Source of the DNA: Lutraria lutraria | Lineage: Eukaryota > Mollusca > Bivalvia > Venerida > Mactridae | Direction: 5' to 3' | NCBI GenBank assembly: GCA_964023205.1 | Contig: OZ026835.1 | Location: 15,582,414 to 15,646,413 of the forward strand | Length of the DNA: 64,000 bases | In this document: one piece after another, positions 10,975 through 23,600 of the stretch | Numbering within the stretch: the stretch's first letter is position 1 | Layout of the letters: each line of letters opens with the position of its first letter | Position numbers and translations under genes: made by a program | The notes under the pieces: model-generated | The model's input: the letters and a program-made list of their open reading frames with translations, nothing else | The model's database searches: none | What the model was told of the DNA's origin: nothing

Positions 10975-13782
10975 GACAGCTCTGAAATGACCATGGCCGA
11001 TAAACAAAAGAGGAATAAATAGATAGATGAATAAAATATACAGCCATTTGTGTACTGAAAAGGGTGATTCCTGTGAGGATTGTTCAATTCTAAATGGAAA
11101 CAATTAAGTTTAGCACTGGTAAATCCGGCATTCAATCATGACTCGTATACTTCGGTTGTTGAAGTGTAATATATTACAATTCGGAAGTCACATAAGTGGC
11201 TTGATATTTTTGAGATAATTATAGATAAGATGATCACAGCTAAAATGGCATAATACTGTCATGTAGCCATTTTATTTGTTAACGCGAAATAACTACAGTC
11301 CCAAATACTTTTGAAAATATTGAAAAAAAAATTTAAAAGATTTTGTTTTTATATATTTTTTCATTCGCTAGTGATTATATTATAAAGTACGCTTTTCTCA
11401 TTACTCGCTTTTTTATTGTAGTAAGATATATACTCGAGTATACAATTGGTGCCTAATTAAGAAATCTGAAAATGTTACAAACCTTCGCCAGAATAATAAT
11501 GCTATCACTATAGCAACCAGTACTAAGATGATGATAACGATGGGTACAACATACGCAGCAGTTGAAGCACCCACTTGCTTTTCTGTAATAAGTTTGATGA
11601 AGACAATATTGTTAATTGTGAGCAGCCAAGAAAAAATATATTTTGATAATGTTATTGATTAGCAATAACAGGAGAAAGCTGTTACATTTGAAAAAGATCA
11701 TTTTAGTTTCATTCTTTTATTAAACAACCTAAATTTAGTTTAGCATCACACATACAGATAAACTTGACTTTGTATAAACACATCATAAGCTATTATATAT
11801 ATTATATACTCTTGCATTTTTAGAAATAACTTAACTTATGCAGTACATTATTGTACATGTATTAGTAATGGAAATACATTTAACACAGACTTGGAAAGTT
11901 AATATGTCGTTATGTATAAAGTTAACGAAATCGTACCTGATGCTGGATTCATTGGTTTTTGCACTAAAACAAAGAAGTAATTTTATTATATACAGTCAAT
12001 ATTAAAGTGTAAACTATGATAAGTGTAGCCAATTGTTGAAATTGTTGACACCGCTGCAATTGGTATGTTGTCAGCTTTTAACGATTAGATTAATTGCAAT
12101 CAAAAATATACAATAGCATATACATTGTATCTACAGTAAAACATGTAAGTTCGTTCTAATGCAATAATATATTTGTAGTAAATCAACATAATGTACCTAG
12201 TTCACACTTTGGGATATCTTCGTTCCAGTTCCATTCCGTATAAAAATATTCATAGCTGATTTCACACATCGTCTCGACGTGTTTGTCTAATCTATATCCT
12301 TCATTACAGGTGACGTTGGCAGTCAAAGAGTAGATAGGAAAACCAAATTTCTCATTGTAACACACTGTCCCGTGGTCAATAGTTAATGGTTCGCATTCTG
12401 AATAAACATGTGTGTATTATAATAAATTATTTTGACAGTAGACAAATTGTTTCTTTATCCGTTTATTTAAAATACTTTGCGTCCGTTGACCATCCTGCTC
12501 GATCCCTCGCACGTTCGTTCGTTCGTTACGCTTAACGACTCTACGAACTGTTGTTCACTTATGGACGACGAGCACTTATTCGGGTTATTGCGCATGAGTT
12601 ACCTTTCAGGCATGGGGTCTGATCAATACATGTACTGATTTGGTGTCTAAAAAGCTTTGAATCGTAAACGTTTCGAGTACTCCACCGATTGTGGTAGAAG
12701 AACATACTAGTATACATTTGTACTTTTTCTATCAACTGAAGTGCTTTATTGTGTAATTATAATAATTCATCAATTCATATATGTAGCAAAATTTAACATT
12801 ATGTTATTTTACCACAGCAAATAGTACAGAGCACAGTTGAGTTGGAAAGCGCTTCGATCATTAACAAAGGCCATTTATGTCTGGTTCGGCTTTCTTGTAC
12901 AATTGCATATACATGCATGAATTATATCCTTTTGACTTTCACATTTTCATGTTTTTAGTAGTATGTATGGTATCAATATCAAAGTTAACAACGTTAAATT
13001 CTTGATATAAATACATATAAAAAAAAGTACACAGAATTAGTGTTGTATAGTACAGATACTTAAAATACTCTACCTGAGTAGAAGTCACTCAACGTGAGAC
13101 AGTCTTCTTCAGCACGAACATCTACAAATAATTCAGAAAATAACATGAATATATTCATATCACAACATTATTCTTTGTCGGATTTATCATTTCATATAAC
13201 AAAGTTATGGTCCAAAAATGTCATATTTGTTACAAACAATAAATATATTTAATGATTATTCATCTTAAATCAGACTTTTAAACAATACTATGTCGTCTGT
13301 GGAAATTGCTACTTTCAGAGTTTCAGTTCCCTGAAATTGATCTCTATAACATTCATGACAGGCAATAAAAATGTTTGCTACAGGAAAGCTTTTTTTGGAT
13401 GTCGTTTCGCATCAGTTACATTTGTTATTGTTTAGTTTGAATAATTCTCAAAATGAATCGAGTTGTACGGTGGAGCAGTCAGTAACTGTCGTCTTTTTTT
13501 CTTAGTATACCTGAGTGTTTCGTCGGTATTATGTGTATATTGTCATACCATTCTACAAAGCAACGATTTTACTATTTAAAGGTTAGAAAACAATGCAATG
13601 TAGGCGGAATATATCAAACGTTCATAAGTAATCACTAGAACAAATACACAGGACCCGGGGGCATCTAACGATCATAAATGATTTACGCTGGCTTAAAATG
13701 GAATAAATTTAAAGATTTGCTTACCTTGTATTCTGGTACTGAATATATATAGGAAAATAAACCATAGTATATCACTGTCCAT
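9978..13782 (-). CDS. Sushi (CCP)-domain single-pass membrane protein
   Basis: Six coding exons join in frame: 13725-13782, 13074-13121, 12197-12397, 11937-11963, 11483-11582 and 9978-10305, giving 762 nt and 253 residues. All have GT-AG borders. Residues 1-19 are a hydrophobic signal peptide. Residues 37-102 form one CCP module with the C37-C66-C80-C100 framework and Trp-rich TEWNWNED before the last Cys; C27 and C48 are extra. A short stalk follows, then a helix at about 121-142 (VVPIVIIILVLVAIVIALLF) and a stop-transfer WRR. The 108-residue tail is Asn/Gln/Asp-rich and holds YENV (208-211) and YENA (248-251), which match the YxN pattern bound by Grb2-type SH2 domains. A surface receptor or adhesion role is inferred; the ligand is unknown. 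Its relative lies at 1718-2975. The start is the only Met before the signal peptide. Confidence 0.8.
10680..11034 (+). mobile_element. tRNA-headed SINE, family A, with (CT)n expansion
   Basis: It has the same head (GTAACGCGC, GGTTCGATTCC), body and TCTGAAATGACCAT tail as the copy at 9342. An internal CT tract of about 28 bases lies at 10945-10972. It sits just upstream of the last coding exon of the sushi gene, inside intron 5. Confidence 0.75.
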
Positions 13783-15620
13783 TTTGATGGTCCAGTAAAA
13801 GTGGTATCTTATACGTATCAAGTAGGGTTGATATTTTTGTTAAGTATGTGTATCTATGATTTGATGAGAAGCAGATAATACGGCCAATTGTTAATCATGT
13901 TTGTTTCATCTTAACGATCTGTGATGTTGATATTCAAACAAACAAAGCGATGTTTTCCTGAACAAAGACTTCAAAACTCGGATATGGTTGGGCAGTCTAT
14001 TCTTCCCATTATGTGATACTTCTTCAGAAAACGTGTTATATGAACATATGAAGAATATTTGATAAAGTGTCCAATCGTCATGGGTTTAAACAAACATACA
14101 AAAAGGCAAACAATGTTATAGATAGATATACACATTGATCTTAAGATGTTTCGGAAACACATCTAAGTAATACTTATAACAGTATCATATCACTTTTGAC
14201 ATGAACAATGTATAAATGTCTTGTAAAGGTTAACGTGGTTCATTTTGGGGAATTTTAATTTCTGCCCTGTTGATTTTTTGCTGCGTTATTTTCAAGTTAT
14301 ACACTGTTGTTGTATGTGGCTCGGTCCTTCCTGCTGGATTATTTATCATTATGGTAGTCTGGACAGAAATGTAGAATATTTTGCATTGTTTCTTAATAGT
14401 TAATCAGTTTTGAATATACTATACTCGTATGCTTCAATTTTCGTTCAAGTAATGTGTAGATACAGTTATTTGAAACAAAGACCTTGAACACGAGTTCATA
14501 TTGTTCAAAACTAAATGCCATGGTAACATACTTTCACAATATTCCAAAGTTTGACCTGCCTGAACACGTGGGCATTTGGTATTGTACAATTCAATGGGCG
14601 TATTCAACACATCTGTCTTCATGTATGCATCTGTCTCATGAATACATTCAAGGATTTAATGGAAAAGGTCAAATACAACCATTGTGTTACACTTGGTATG
14701 TTGACATATATATTATTGACTGAATGATCTATCACTCCAAACATTGAACCATACCTCAAATACCTCATAAGCATTTCCTAAGTATACCAATCAGACTAAC
14801 ATTAATATTTGCTAGCGTCAATAAAAAGACGGATTTCCTTAAAACTCAACATGCAAAAAGCATCTAAGCACATAGACTTGGTGGTCATAAATCATTAATC
14901 ATATCATTCGTTAATCCCAGAAACTAGATAGAAATTCAGAAGTTCAAAACGATAGAAATGTTAATCTGTTAACATGGCTTACACCCGCCCCTTCCAAACC
15001 TACAGGTGTTCATGCATGCTAATAACATCGCGAAGCTAAAAAAAACGGAACATCAAATACATTTAAAATGCATATTTTCATAAATGTGTGTGAATAACAT
15101 GTAGATAGTTTAATTATACAGTACTAGGTATAAATTTAGTATGTACATGTATAAACACCACACTTATTGTTGTCTCGAGAGCATAAAGCTACATTTAAAA
15201 CTAGGGTACTTTGGGCGTTCGAATAAAATTTCATGATCACAATGAAACAGGATATCTGGTACATGTATGTGATGAGCGAGAATAATAAACAACTTGACTA
15301 AATACACATTTGTAATATACATATAATAACTGTTTCCGAAGTCGGATACACCTTCTTATAGATAAATGATCAAGACAATGTGAAAATAATGTGCAAATAT
15401 CCGGACTTTATGTCTTCCTGGTGAGAAAATACACATTTAATATTTGATTGAGCCAAACTTAGCATTGTGTATAATGTATATTTACACAAATGTATTTGTG
15501 AAATGGTAAACAATGTACATGTAATAATTAACTTATCTGCTTACCCAGCTGCTATGGTATCCTTATGCGGAGCTCCCTTGTTTGCTTAAAGGGGACTCAG
15601 CTCCAAATGGGACCCGCCTC
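13783..15620. other. No gene seen; upstream of the sushi gene
   Basis: This stretch should contain the promoter and any 5' UTR exons of the minus-strand sushi gene. No core promoter motif could be placed with confidence. Confidence 0.5.
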
Positions 15621-15800
15621 CGAGGTCGAATGGCCGAAATTTTGGACGCTTACTTCAAATCACTGTAACCTCTCACTGATAGAGAGGTTCGAGGGTTCCA
15701 GCCCCGCTACCGACCATGTCTCATTAAGTGAGAAAAAAGGCGGTTGCTTACAGATTATGGAGTCTAGGACTGGTTCTTTCCAGGAGTGCTGGTTAGTTTA
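15621..15800 (+). mobile_element. tRNA-headed SINE, family B
   Basis: The head GAGGTCGAATGGCCGAAA, the shared ACTTCAAATCACTGTAA segment, TCTCACTGATAGAG and a GGTTCGAGGGTTCCAGCCC box B-like stretch are followed by ACCATGTCTCATTAAGTGAG. The same order occurs inverted at 33028-33252. Confidence 0.65.
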
Positions 15801-18306
15801 AAAGATCAGCTGCAAATGTCAATGGAAAATCAGTATACTTAAATTAATTTGAATGTTTGTAAGGTGAACTATGTGCACGTGTGTAGTTAATGTTGTAACT
15901 GAATTAAATGCATACATTATCAAATATGATGTTCTTAGAGGAAAATAACTTATAACTAAGTTTTTAGTCCCTTTCATAATTATATGACCATCTATTCCTG
16001 TCTGATAATGTAACATTTATATTCATTGCGCATTTTGAACAGTTTTATCCTGTTGGCCGTCAAACAAAGGTAAAATAATGATTGGTTTAATAGCACGGAC
16101 AAGTTGTACTTTTCCCTTATGACTGAAGTTCGGACCCTTATTTCCTCTACTTTGTTCACAGTGTTGTTGAATCAAATATCCGAAAATGGAAACATGGTTG
16201 TTTACAGTCGCCATTGTGTACAGACAACTCTTGAAAGCTAAATGTGGATCTATTACAGGATTATCTACCGTGTTTTATTACGATGTACCGTGTTACTGAT
16301 GCGGGTTATTTGCCTGTTTTTATATGTTGCAAATAAAGTCCTGAATAGTAAATGGATATTGGCCTTGTTGTTAATTGTATGGATGTTTCGTTCAAGGTGG
16401 CTTAAAGGTTAGAAGCAGACATACATACTGTAATACATAATATAACGTCCAAAATTGTTCTTACACTGTTAAAACCAAGAGAAGTGTCATAAAATGTAAC
16501 TTTTGCAAGAATAAAAATTATAATCGTGCCATATAATGTTATATATCGAAGAAGCATTATGTGTGTGTATAGGAGTTACCTTTACTGAACTATGCATTAG
16601 GTTTAAGTCTGTTTAATACCTTCTCTACGTCTTACAACCAATATCATGTATCCCTATATGTGTTCTATCCATTAATTCATGAAACTGTCGACGTACAATG
16701 TATTGGTGACGCAATGTGGCAAAAGATCTTGACCTGACTAAAGACTTGCTAGTTGGGACGGCATTCAAAGAAGTCTAGTGCATATTCAAATACCATATAT
16801 TAGTATATATATAGCATATCTATTACCTGATATCGAGAACGCTGTAATTTAATGAATGAATTTTTTGTTGTATCATGAAGAGATTGCATTATTAGATATT
16901 TTTTTATTCCTTTCTGATAAAAAAAGACAATGCTCGGTTTAATTGTACGAAGTATTTTACAATTCAATTGTCCGGTTTAATTACGAATAAAAGCCAGTAA
17001 ATATAGATAATAAACACTGGGCGTTATTAGATTATCTAAGTGTGCAAAACTAATCTGTCATATCAATTAGAATGTGCTTATAAGTTACGACTGTTGTTTT
17101 TTGCAAGGTGACAGTTCTATACATATGGCCCTTATTTCAGGTTTGATAGTTCCCATAGTCACCAACGAAAAATAAGAATCCTTCCATATTATAAGAATCT
17201 TAGTTTAACTTATGGTAACCAGACAATGTTCGTATTCAGACATTACCATGTACTTGTATATCTGTAGCTTCCTATACCATCAAGTGGACAATATCATTAA
17301 GTATCACATTTGTTTCTTACGGTTGGTCCAAATAGATATAGAGACTGCATTAATACTATGTGCTATATTTGTCAAGGAATGTTGACATGATGACTCATCA
17401 GTACTAAGGACCTGACAGTACACCAATTTTCTGAACATTATCTGTCAGTTCACACTAGCCGATTGCAGTTAAAGGAAGGCCTGAAAATGTGTTGGTCGTT
17501 TCAAGGACCTAGAAATATTCAGTCACAAGCCTTAGTGTAGTAGACATTGTAAAGTTTAAAGATATTATTTGCAAAGCAAACCATCCATGTATTTAGTAAG
17601 ACCATCAATGTGGTATCATCATAAGGCTATTCATGCTTAGTCCACATTGTTATGGGGATGGATTCTACACAGAATGAGGTGACATGTATTGTTGTAGCAA
17701 GCTCCCAATGTAGAAGAATGGACACTTGAACTGATTCATGGATAAAAGATAGACTTCGTGTGTCAGCCCTAATGTCGTGTTAACGATGTCCAAACATACA
17801 ATCTAAGAGCATAATATCTATCCCAAAACAACTGACGCTGGGTGTGAGGTTTGGAATACATTATCTGATACGTAAAATAACGAGTAACTAAACAAGGATA
17901 AATAAACAAGAAAGTCGAGTTATAGTGAGACTAGCTGTGATATAATAACAATATGGCTATAGATAATACCCCACCAACTTAATCATCCAACAATGTCAGA
18001 TAGGTCCAGACAATAGGAATAAAATGATATGTCCCCATGGTCATAAATTAAATACATCTACCATAACTGAAATGTACTCCCTGTCCGAACATTACGAGAT
18101 TTCGTCACACTCTCCAGCAACATATTACAAGAAGGAATAATATAAGTAATAATTTGACATATGATAGTACATCATCTCAATATATTCCATTTAACCAGAC
18201 TACGTAACGTAGTGGCAGTAACAATCAAAACATGTGTGACTTCGGGTCTATAAATTTACTTAGGTATTCTACTGACTATTTGCATGTCATGTTTCGAAGG
18301 CAGAAA
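15801..18306. other. No gene seen; downstream of the 681-residue ORF
   Basis: AT-rich with no convincing ORF. The 3' UTR of the minus-strand gene at 18307-20352 must lie at its right end. No clear AATAAA was placed. Confidence 0.5.
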
Positions 18307-20352
18307 TTAATCCACGCCGTGTAAATTCGTGGATTTCAATTTTTGTCGCACTTTTATAAAATTATTGTTCGAAATAGTACTAATTAGCTGTCTAGAGTTT
18401 TCAATCCATTCTCTATTTTCATAGTTATTATTGTGATCCGATGATGTCATTGGTGACGTTTCAATAATACCATCGTCACTGTTACCATAATTATCATGCC
18501 AATTTGTTGTAGCACTTTGTTGAATATCACTCATATAACTTGTAACGCGTGTTGCATTTTTGTCTTGTCTCAAAGTAAGACGAACTATTTCCTGTGAATA
18601 TTTCTTCTGCTCCTGTGGTACATTGACGTGGATTTGTCTCGGGCCCGATATATTCACACGAGGGAAAGAGTGACCCTTATAAGTCCTTACAGAAAGATCA
18701 GAGTAACCATTATGTGACAATTCTTGGTTTAAATTTTTCAAAGTGATTTTAACATCAATATTTTCGTCGAAAGTTATGGTCTTTCCCTTTTTGGGTAACT
18801 TACTACTCTCTTCCTCTTTAGTACTATTTTTCGTTGAGTTGCAAGTCGCGGAAGTTGTTGAACATGAATCGGAATCGGCATCAACTGCACCAGTATCTCC
18901 GTCCGCCATTACAGGAAGTCGTATAGCTTTATTCGTTTCTTCAAATGAATCCTTAGATTCAACTTTAGGTGGAGAGCTTGTAGATCGATTAATGGCGTGT
19001 CTATGAAGCACACGAGCTGTGTTTGTTTCTCTAGAACGCCTTTGTAACACTTTTCGATGTGGTTCGTTAGTGTGGTAGTCTTTTCGCGGTGAAGATGTTT
19101 CAATTTCACGCGTATGCTCAGTGAAGGACGATGCGACTCCAGGATTTTTCCCGTCCGGAGTGATAGCCAAAAATCTGTATAGTTTGAACTCTTTGGCAGG
19201 TTTTTGTTTCAAACTCTTACGGTCTTTTGATCGTTCCTTGTATGATTTCACACTTAATGCACTTTTAGTTTTCCCAGATTTGGTTGGCTGGTCACCAAAG
19301 GACATGTTTGGAGTACTTTTAGTGGACATAACTGATATACACCCTGGTATCAATCGCGTATTTTCGAGATGATCAGATTTGTCACCGTTCCGTCCGTCCG
19401 TACTTGGTCGAGAATTCATTCTATCAACATTCCCAGTTTCTGTACTCGGGCGTGAATAACTTTTTACAGTATCCCTCGAATACACTACTCTCCTTGTTGG
19501 AGACGCGGCACCCTCTGAATATTTTCGCGGGCTTCTACATCCGGTACTTGGTGTACTCATTTCCATTCGTTTTTCAGTCACAATTTTCTTAGGAATATCT
19601 TTCGGTGTTTTAGTCTGCAGAAATGCAATAACTTGTTTCATATTAAGTTTATCAGGGTCGTGGTCGTTTATTGGTGTTGTGCTTCTAGGAAGCTGGTTAA
19701 CATTAAGTTTGTACTTTTTACGCTTCTGAACCTGTTCCACGTAATAACTGTCCCGTATACGCTGTAGTTCTAGTTCCCCGGGAGTAAGGGGCACTGAGCG
19801 TCGAACGCTATTTACTGGTGAATAAAATTTAGTGTCTGATGATGCGCACATACTTGGCTTTGGAAGTTTTGTTCGTGTATTATCAAGTTTAACGTTCGTA
19901 TACTTCTCACTTTTTTCGTCCTTGTTTTCAGACGATTGTAAAGACGATGTCGAAGACACCTGGTCGTTTAAATCTTGAACACTAAACGTCATGGCCTCTT
20001 TTAATTCCGAATGTGATTCAGGAACTTTTTTCTTAGCGTACTTCCGACGACGACTACCGATCGTCAGATCCGTATAACCAGTTTTTGTCGTAATAACTGA
20101 AGCGCTTGTCTCTGAACACACCGAAACATCGTCGGGAACCTCCGTCAGGTGTGAACCTGGGGACTTCGCATCAGAACGAGAATCCGAACTAGCTAAAGTC
20201 CGCGTAACGGCAAGAACCGGAAAATTCCGTGAACCTCCGTGTCCTTTTTTCATGGTTTTCTTATCCTGGTTCCGAGCGTTATTACTAGAAAATGGAACCA
20301 GTCGCAACACAGTCGGTTGCCATGTGTCCGCCATTAATAACACTGTACTCAT
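18307..20352 (-). CDS. 681-residue single-exon protein of unknown family, candidate PP1-binding motif
   Basis: An uninterrupted 2046-nt ORF, far longer than chance in AT-rich DNA. The start ATG follows CACA, with an in-frame TAA four codons upstream, so the ORF starts in this exon; MADTWQP at residue 7 is an alternative start. A strong acceptor (CTTTCTTTGTTGCAG) ending at 20664 suggests a 5' UTR intron. The protein is rich in Ser, Thr, Lys and Arg, with no signal peptide, membrane segment or globular domain that I recognise. Basic patches are at 101-109 and 209-214. A near-repeat SRPST occurs at about 300 and 314. The segment LYRFLAITPDG (391-401) and the C-terminal 540-600 region look the most ordered. 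KTITF (524-528), followed by DE, fits the RVxF docking consensus for protein phosphatase 1. Role unknown; a scaffold or PP1 regulator is only a guess. Confidence 0.85.
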   Translation of the reverse strand: MSTVLLMADTWQPTVLRLVPFSSNNARNQDKKTMKKGHGGSRNFPVLAVTRTLASSDSRSDAKSPGSHLTEVPDDVSVCSETSASVITTKTGYTDLTIGSRRRKYAKKKVPESHSELKEAMTFSVQDLNDQVSSTSSLQSSENKDEKSEKYTNVKLDNTRTKLPKPSMCASSDTKFYSPVNSVRRSVPLTPGELELQRIRDSYYVEQVQKRKKYKLNVNQLPRSTTPINDHDPDKLNMKQVIAFLQTKTPKDIPKKIVTEKRMEMSTPSTGCRSPRKYSEGAASPTRRVVYSRDTVKSYSRPSTETGNVDRMNSRPSTDGRNGDKSDHLENTRLIPGCISVMSTKSTPNMSFGDQPTKSGKTKSALSVKSYKERSKDRKSLKQKPAKEFKLYRFLAITPDGKNPGVASSFTEHTREIETSSPRKDYHTNEPHRKVLQRRSRETNTARVLHRHAINRSTSSPPKVESKDSFEETNKAIRLPVMADGDTGAVDADSDSCSTTSATCNSTKNSTKEEESSKLPKKGKTITFDENIDVKITLKNLNQELSHNGYSDLSVRTYKGHSFPRVNISGPRQIHVNVPQEQKKYSQEIVRLTLRQDKNATRVTSYMSDIQQSATTNWHDNYGNSDDGIIETSPMTSSDHNNNYENREWIENSRQLISTISNNNFIKVRQKLKSTNLHGVD

Positions 20353-20663
20353 TGTGAAAGGTTAAAGAATAAAAAAATAATTCTACAATATCTAAATCTA
20401 TAGCTCTAGTAGCCCTACAGGATGTTAAAACACGAAACGACTCCACTTTGAATCTATTTCATTTTCCTTCTTTTGTTAATATCAACCACATCTTGGAAAA
20501 AATGTCCATTAATTCTGGTGAGAATAATCTAATCACATCTTGTTCGGAGAAGTGTAATTTACATTGTTTCGTCTATAGCCATTCCGATGCCGTTTAATAT
20601 CCAGCTTGTGTACGCTTTCGGTTTGTAAAGGTCAGTATTTAAACATAGCCTCGCGTTTTCAAC
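20353..20663 (-). other. Probable 5' UTR segment of the 681-residue protein gene
   Basis: On the minus strand a pyrimidine-rich tract ending TTGTTGCAG precedes position 20663, and no splice site is needed between there and the ATG at 20352. This predicts about 311 nt of 5' leader in the coding exon and a non-coding first exon further right, which was not found. Confidence 0.4.
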
Positions 20664-23600
20664 CTGCAACAAAGAAAGAAAGAGGTTAATATTTTATGTA
20701 CATAATAATCCTTAAACTGGAATCCATTTAAAATCTCTAATCACAAAAGCACGTCGTCGTGCCAAATATTATATACACTGTGTAAATTGAAAATCAACTT
20801 ATAATAAACTCTATATAACATAAGTAGTAATACGATGAGGTTTTTAATCCCGGTGTAAAGAATATTTCTAAGCGTGAAAGTCTTCAGGAATTAAGTGAAA
20901 TTTGTTTTTACAAATCTATCGAAAGGCTCCATTTAGAATTATTGTTAATCACAGCGAGTTTCATGTCGACTCTAAACAAAGTATGAAAATCTCACAAAAT
21001 ATTTTCTATTGGTCGACCGTCATGCAGACAAAATTAAAGCCTTAAGTATTGACTTTTCCTCTTATATGTCAATAAAGGTTATCTAACCTATATGTTAAAG
21101 TACTTTATTTCATCTTTCTCCTCTTTAATATCCGAACTCAGATTAGAATCATTCTCATGATGATCTTCGTGCGATGAAAACTGTTTTCTTAAATCGATAC
21201 TCATTTAAGTACAAGTCTTGATATTTGAATACATAAATCGTAAAATGTTTTAGTACATGTACTAGAAATATGCTTTAAAAATGTTCAACGACGACTCGCC
21301 TGTGCAATATATGTACATTCCTTGATTTATGATATCAGATTTATATCCAGGCAAATATTGGACTAAATAACCTTCATGACAAACATGCGTGGTTGATATC
21401 TCAATGTGTGATACGAAAATACACTATGAATGCTTAAATAAACTGGCAATTATCCGACTCCATGGTAAAGGTTTCAAAGAAAATGTGTGCGAAGAACAAT
21501 CTCAGAATGCAACGATTTGACTGGTTCATTTCTAAGACCAGGGTCAGAAATAGCCAATTCGATGGGTTAATTATTAGACTGGTTTGCGTAGTAGCATTAA
21601 CATTTAATCTAACACTGACTTAAGATGTTAGAAAATGTAACAAACCTCAAATTATAAGGTACAACTTTCAGAACTAGAGCGTGTAAATGTTTTCAAATTG
21701 CAATTCCACAACTCAATATTAAGCCCTGCTTTTTTAATTGCTAAAACATGTATGCAAAGTGATCTTTCCTGTTTATATTAACGTTTATACGTATATGTTT
21801 ACTTAACTCGATGTCAACAATCTTATAAATTGGTTGGGTTGTAACATAAGCAATACATGTAATTAATAAATATGAACGAGACTGTAAAAGCAGTCCCTGT
21901 CTGTGAAGTGTATCAAGGTATAAGATTTATAGTGTTTTAAAATGTCAAGCATAAAGAAGTCAATTATTGTTATTCAGATTGTTCCTGTTTTGTTCATTTA
22001 TTGAACAATTTTCCAAGTTGCATTGAGATTAAATGTGCCTTTTTGTCGAACATAATACTAGCTTCCGCCGCGTGGTCGATTGTTGGAAGTTGAAAATGAA
22101 AAATATAATTACGTAATGGTCTTGTTAGTGTTAAGTAAAGAGGACAATCGAACTCACCATTTAAAACAAAATGTGTCTGAAATTATAGCTCGTTTCAAGA
22201 GTACGTTCAGAATTGCGCAATATTTATCTTTTTTGTTATTTCACTAATTGTTTTGACGACGAATTGAGTCATAGTTTTCTTTCATATAAAATTCATTCTT
22301 GAAGGTTATTTCCTGAATAAAAATATCTACATTTGAGATCCTTGATGTAAGTTAACCCAAGAGGAAAATCCTTTCTAAACACTTGTCTGTGAATTTGTTC
22401 CCTAAATGAACTATCAGATTTTAGGTTCAAATTTATGGCAATGTTTATGTAAAGTGTATATATATTTGTGATTGAAACGTCGAGAATAAAACGTGTACAA
22501 CATTTTCATAATCAATATGAACGATCTTGATGCTTGATATAGATCTCAGTATGTTAAGAATGATTTCTGCCAACTTTAAGCTTAAAGACTAATATACTAA
22601 TACGTTTCTAACCTTGATCCTTCGTAGTCTCATAGTTCAAGATGTGATCGATAAATTCACACCTCTATGACGGTAAATATTTTAATTGTAATTAATTTTC
22701 CATGAGAAGTAGATAAAAGTTTTAAATCATACGGACAAGTGGATTAAAAAGAAAGTGATTATTCTTACAAGCATTATTATAAAAGCCATATTAATACAGC
22801 CATGCAGTTTATGTAATTGAAATAAGATTTGTTCATGCCACGATAATTGTGTTGTGCTCTTTCTTCCAAACTGTGCTTGCACAGCAATTTATTGATTTAT
22901 TGTATGATTTGCCAACAGATGAGGGATATTGGTACACGAAACTGCATTAGCAAATATATGTTATGAGGCCATCATGGTGCTATTGTGAAGATGTCAGAAT
23001 TACTTGTGCCAGTCTTGTTTGAAGGGGATGCTATAGTCAATCGGTAAATGGTTGTATTTTAAAAAGTTGATCCTGTCCTGTCGTATAGTAGTGATGAGGG
23101 CTTGTACTCTCAATCTCTGTCATTACTTTGTAGTTTGTACTGATAAATCCTTGCTGGTAGAAATAGAGACACGTTTTGAGAAATGCTCAACTCACAGATG
23201 AGCCAAAAATAAAAAGAATCAATTGAAAAGAAGTGGTCATATTGATAGCAACAATGACTCGAGGCGAACGTTTGTTATAATTTTCTCACATTTTATTTGG
23301 GTTCATAATCATTTTAAATCATTTTGTTTCTTTACACACAATATGACTAGAGATAATGTGTCCCCGAAAGGAATATCGCCATATTTCCATGTCTTTTTAA
23401 AGAACACTGGGTTACATTCTTTCTGATTATCCTGAAGCAAAAAGGTTATCTCCAAAGTAAAGATCGCTATCACCGAAGAGAAAAACTAAAAAAGTATGTA
23501 CATGTTTATCAAATGATGAGTGTACACAGAACCAGGGTATCAAAGGGCGTTGTCTGTCGGTTAAATAAACATCAACTCCGTAATGACCCTTAAATAACAT

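Noticed and set aside
10767..11135. ORFs with RE or SL dipeptide runs
   Set aside because: They cross the CT microsatellite inside a SINE.
18743..19592. Plus-strand ORFs opposite the 681-residue gene
   Set aside because: Antisense shadows of the larger minus-strand frame.
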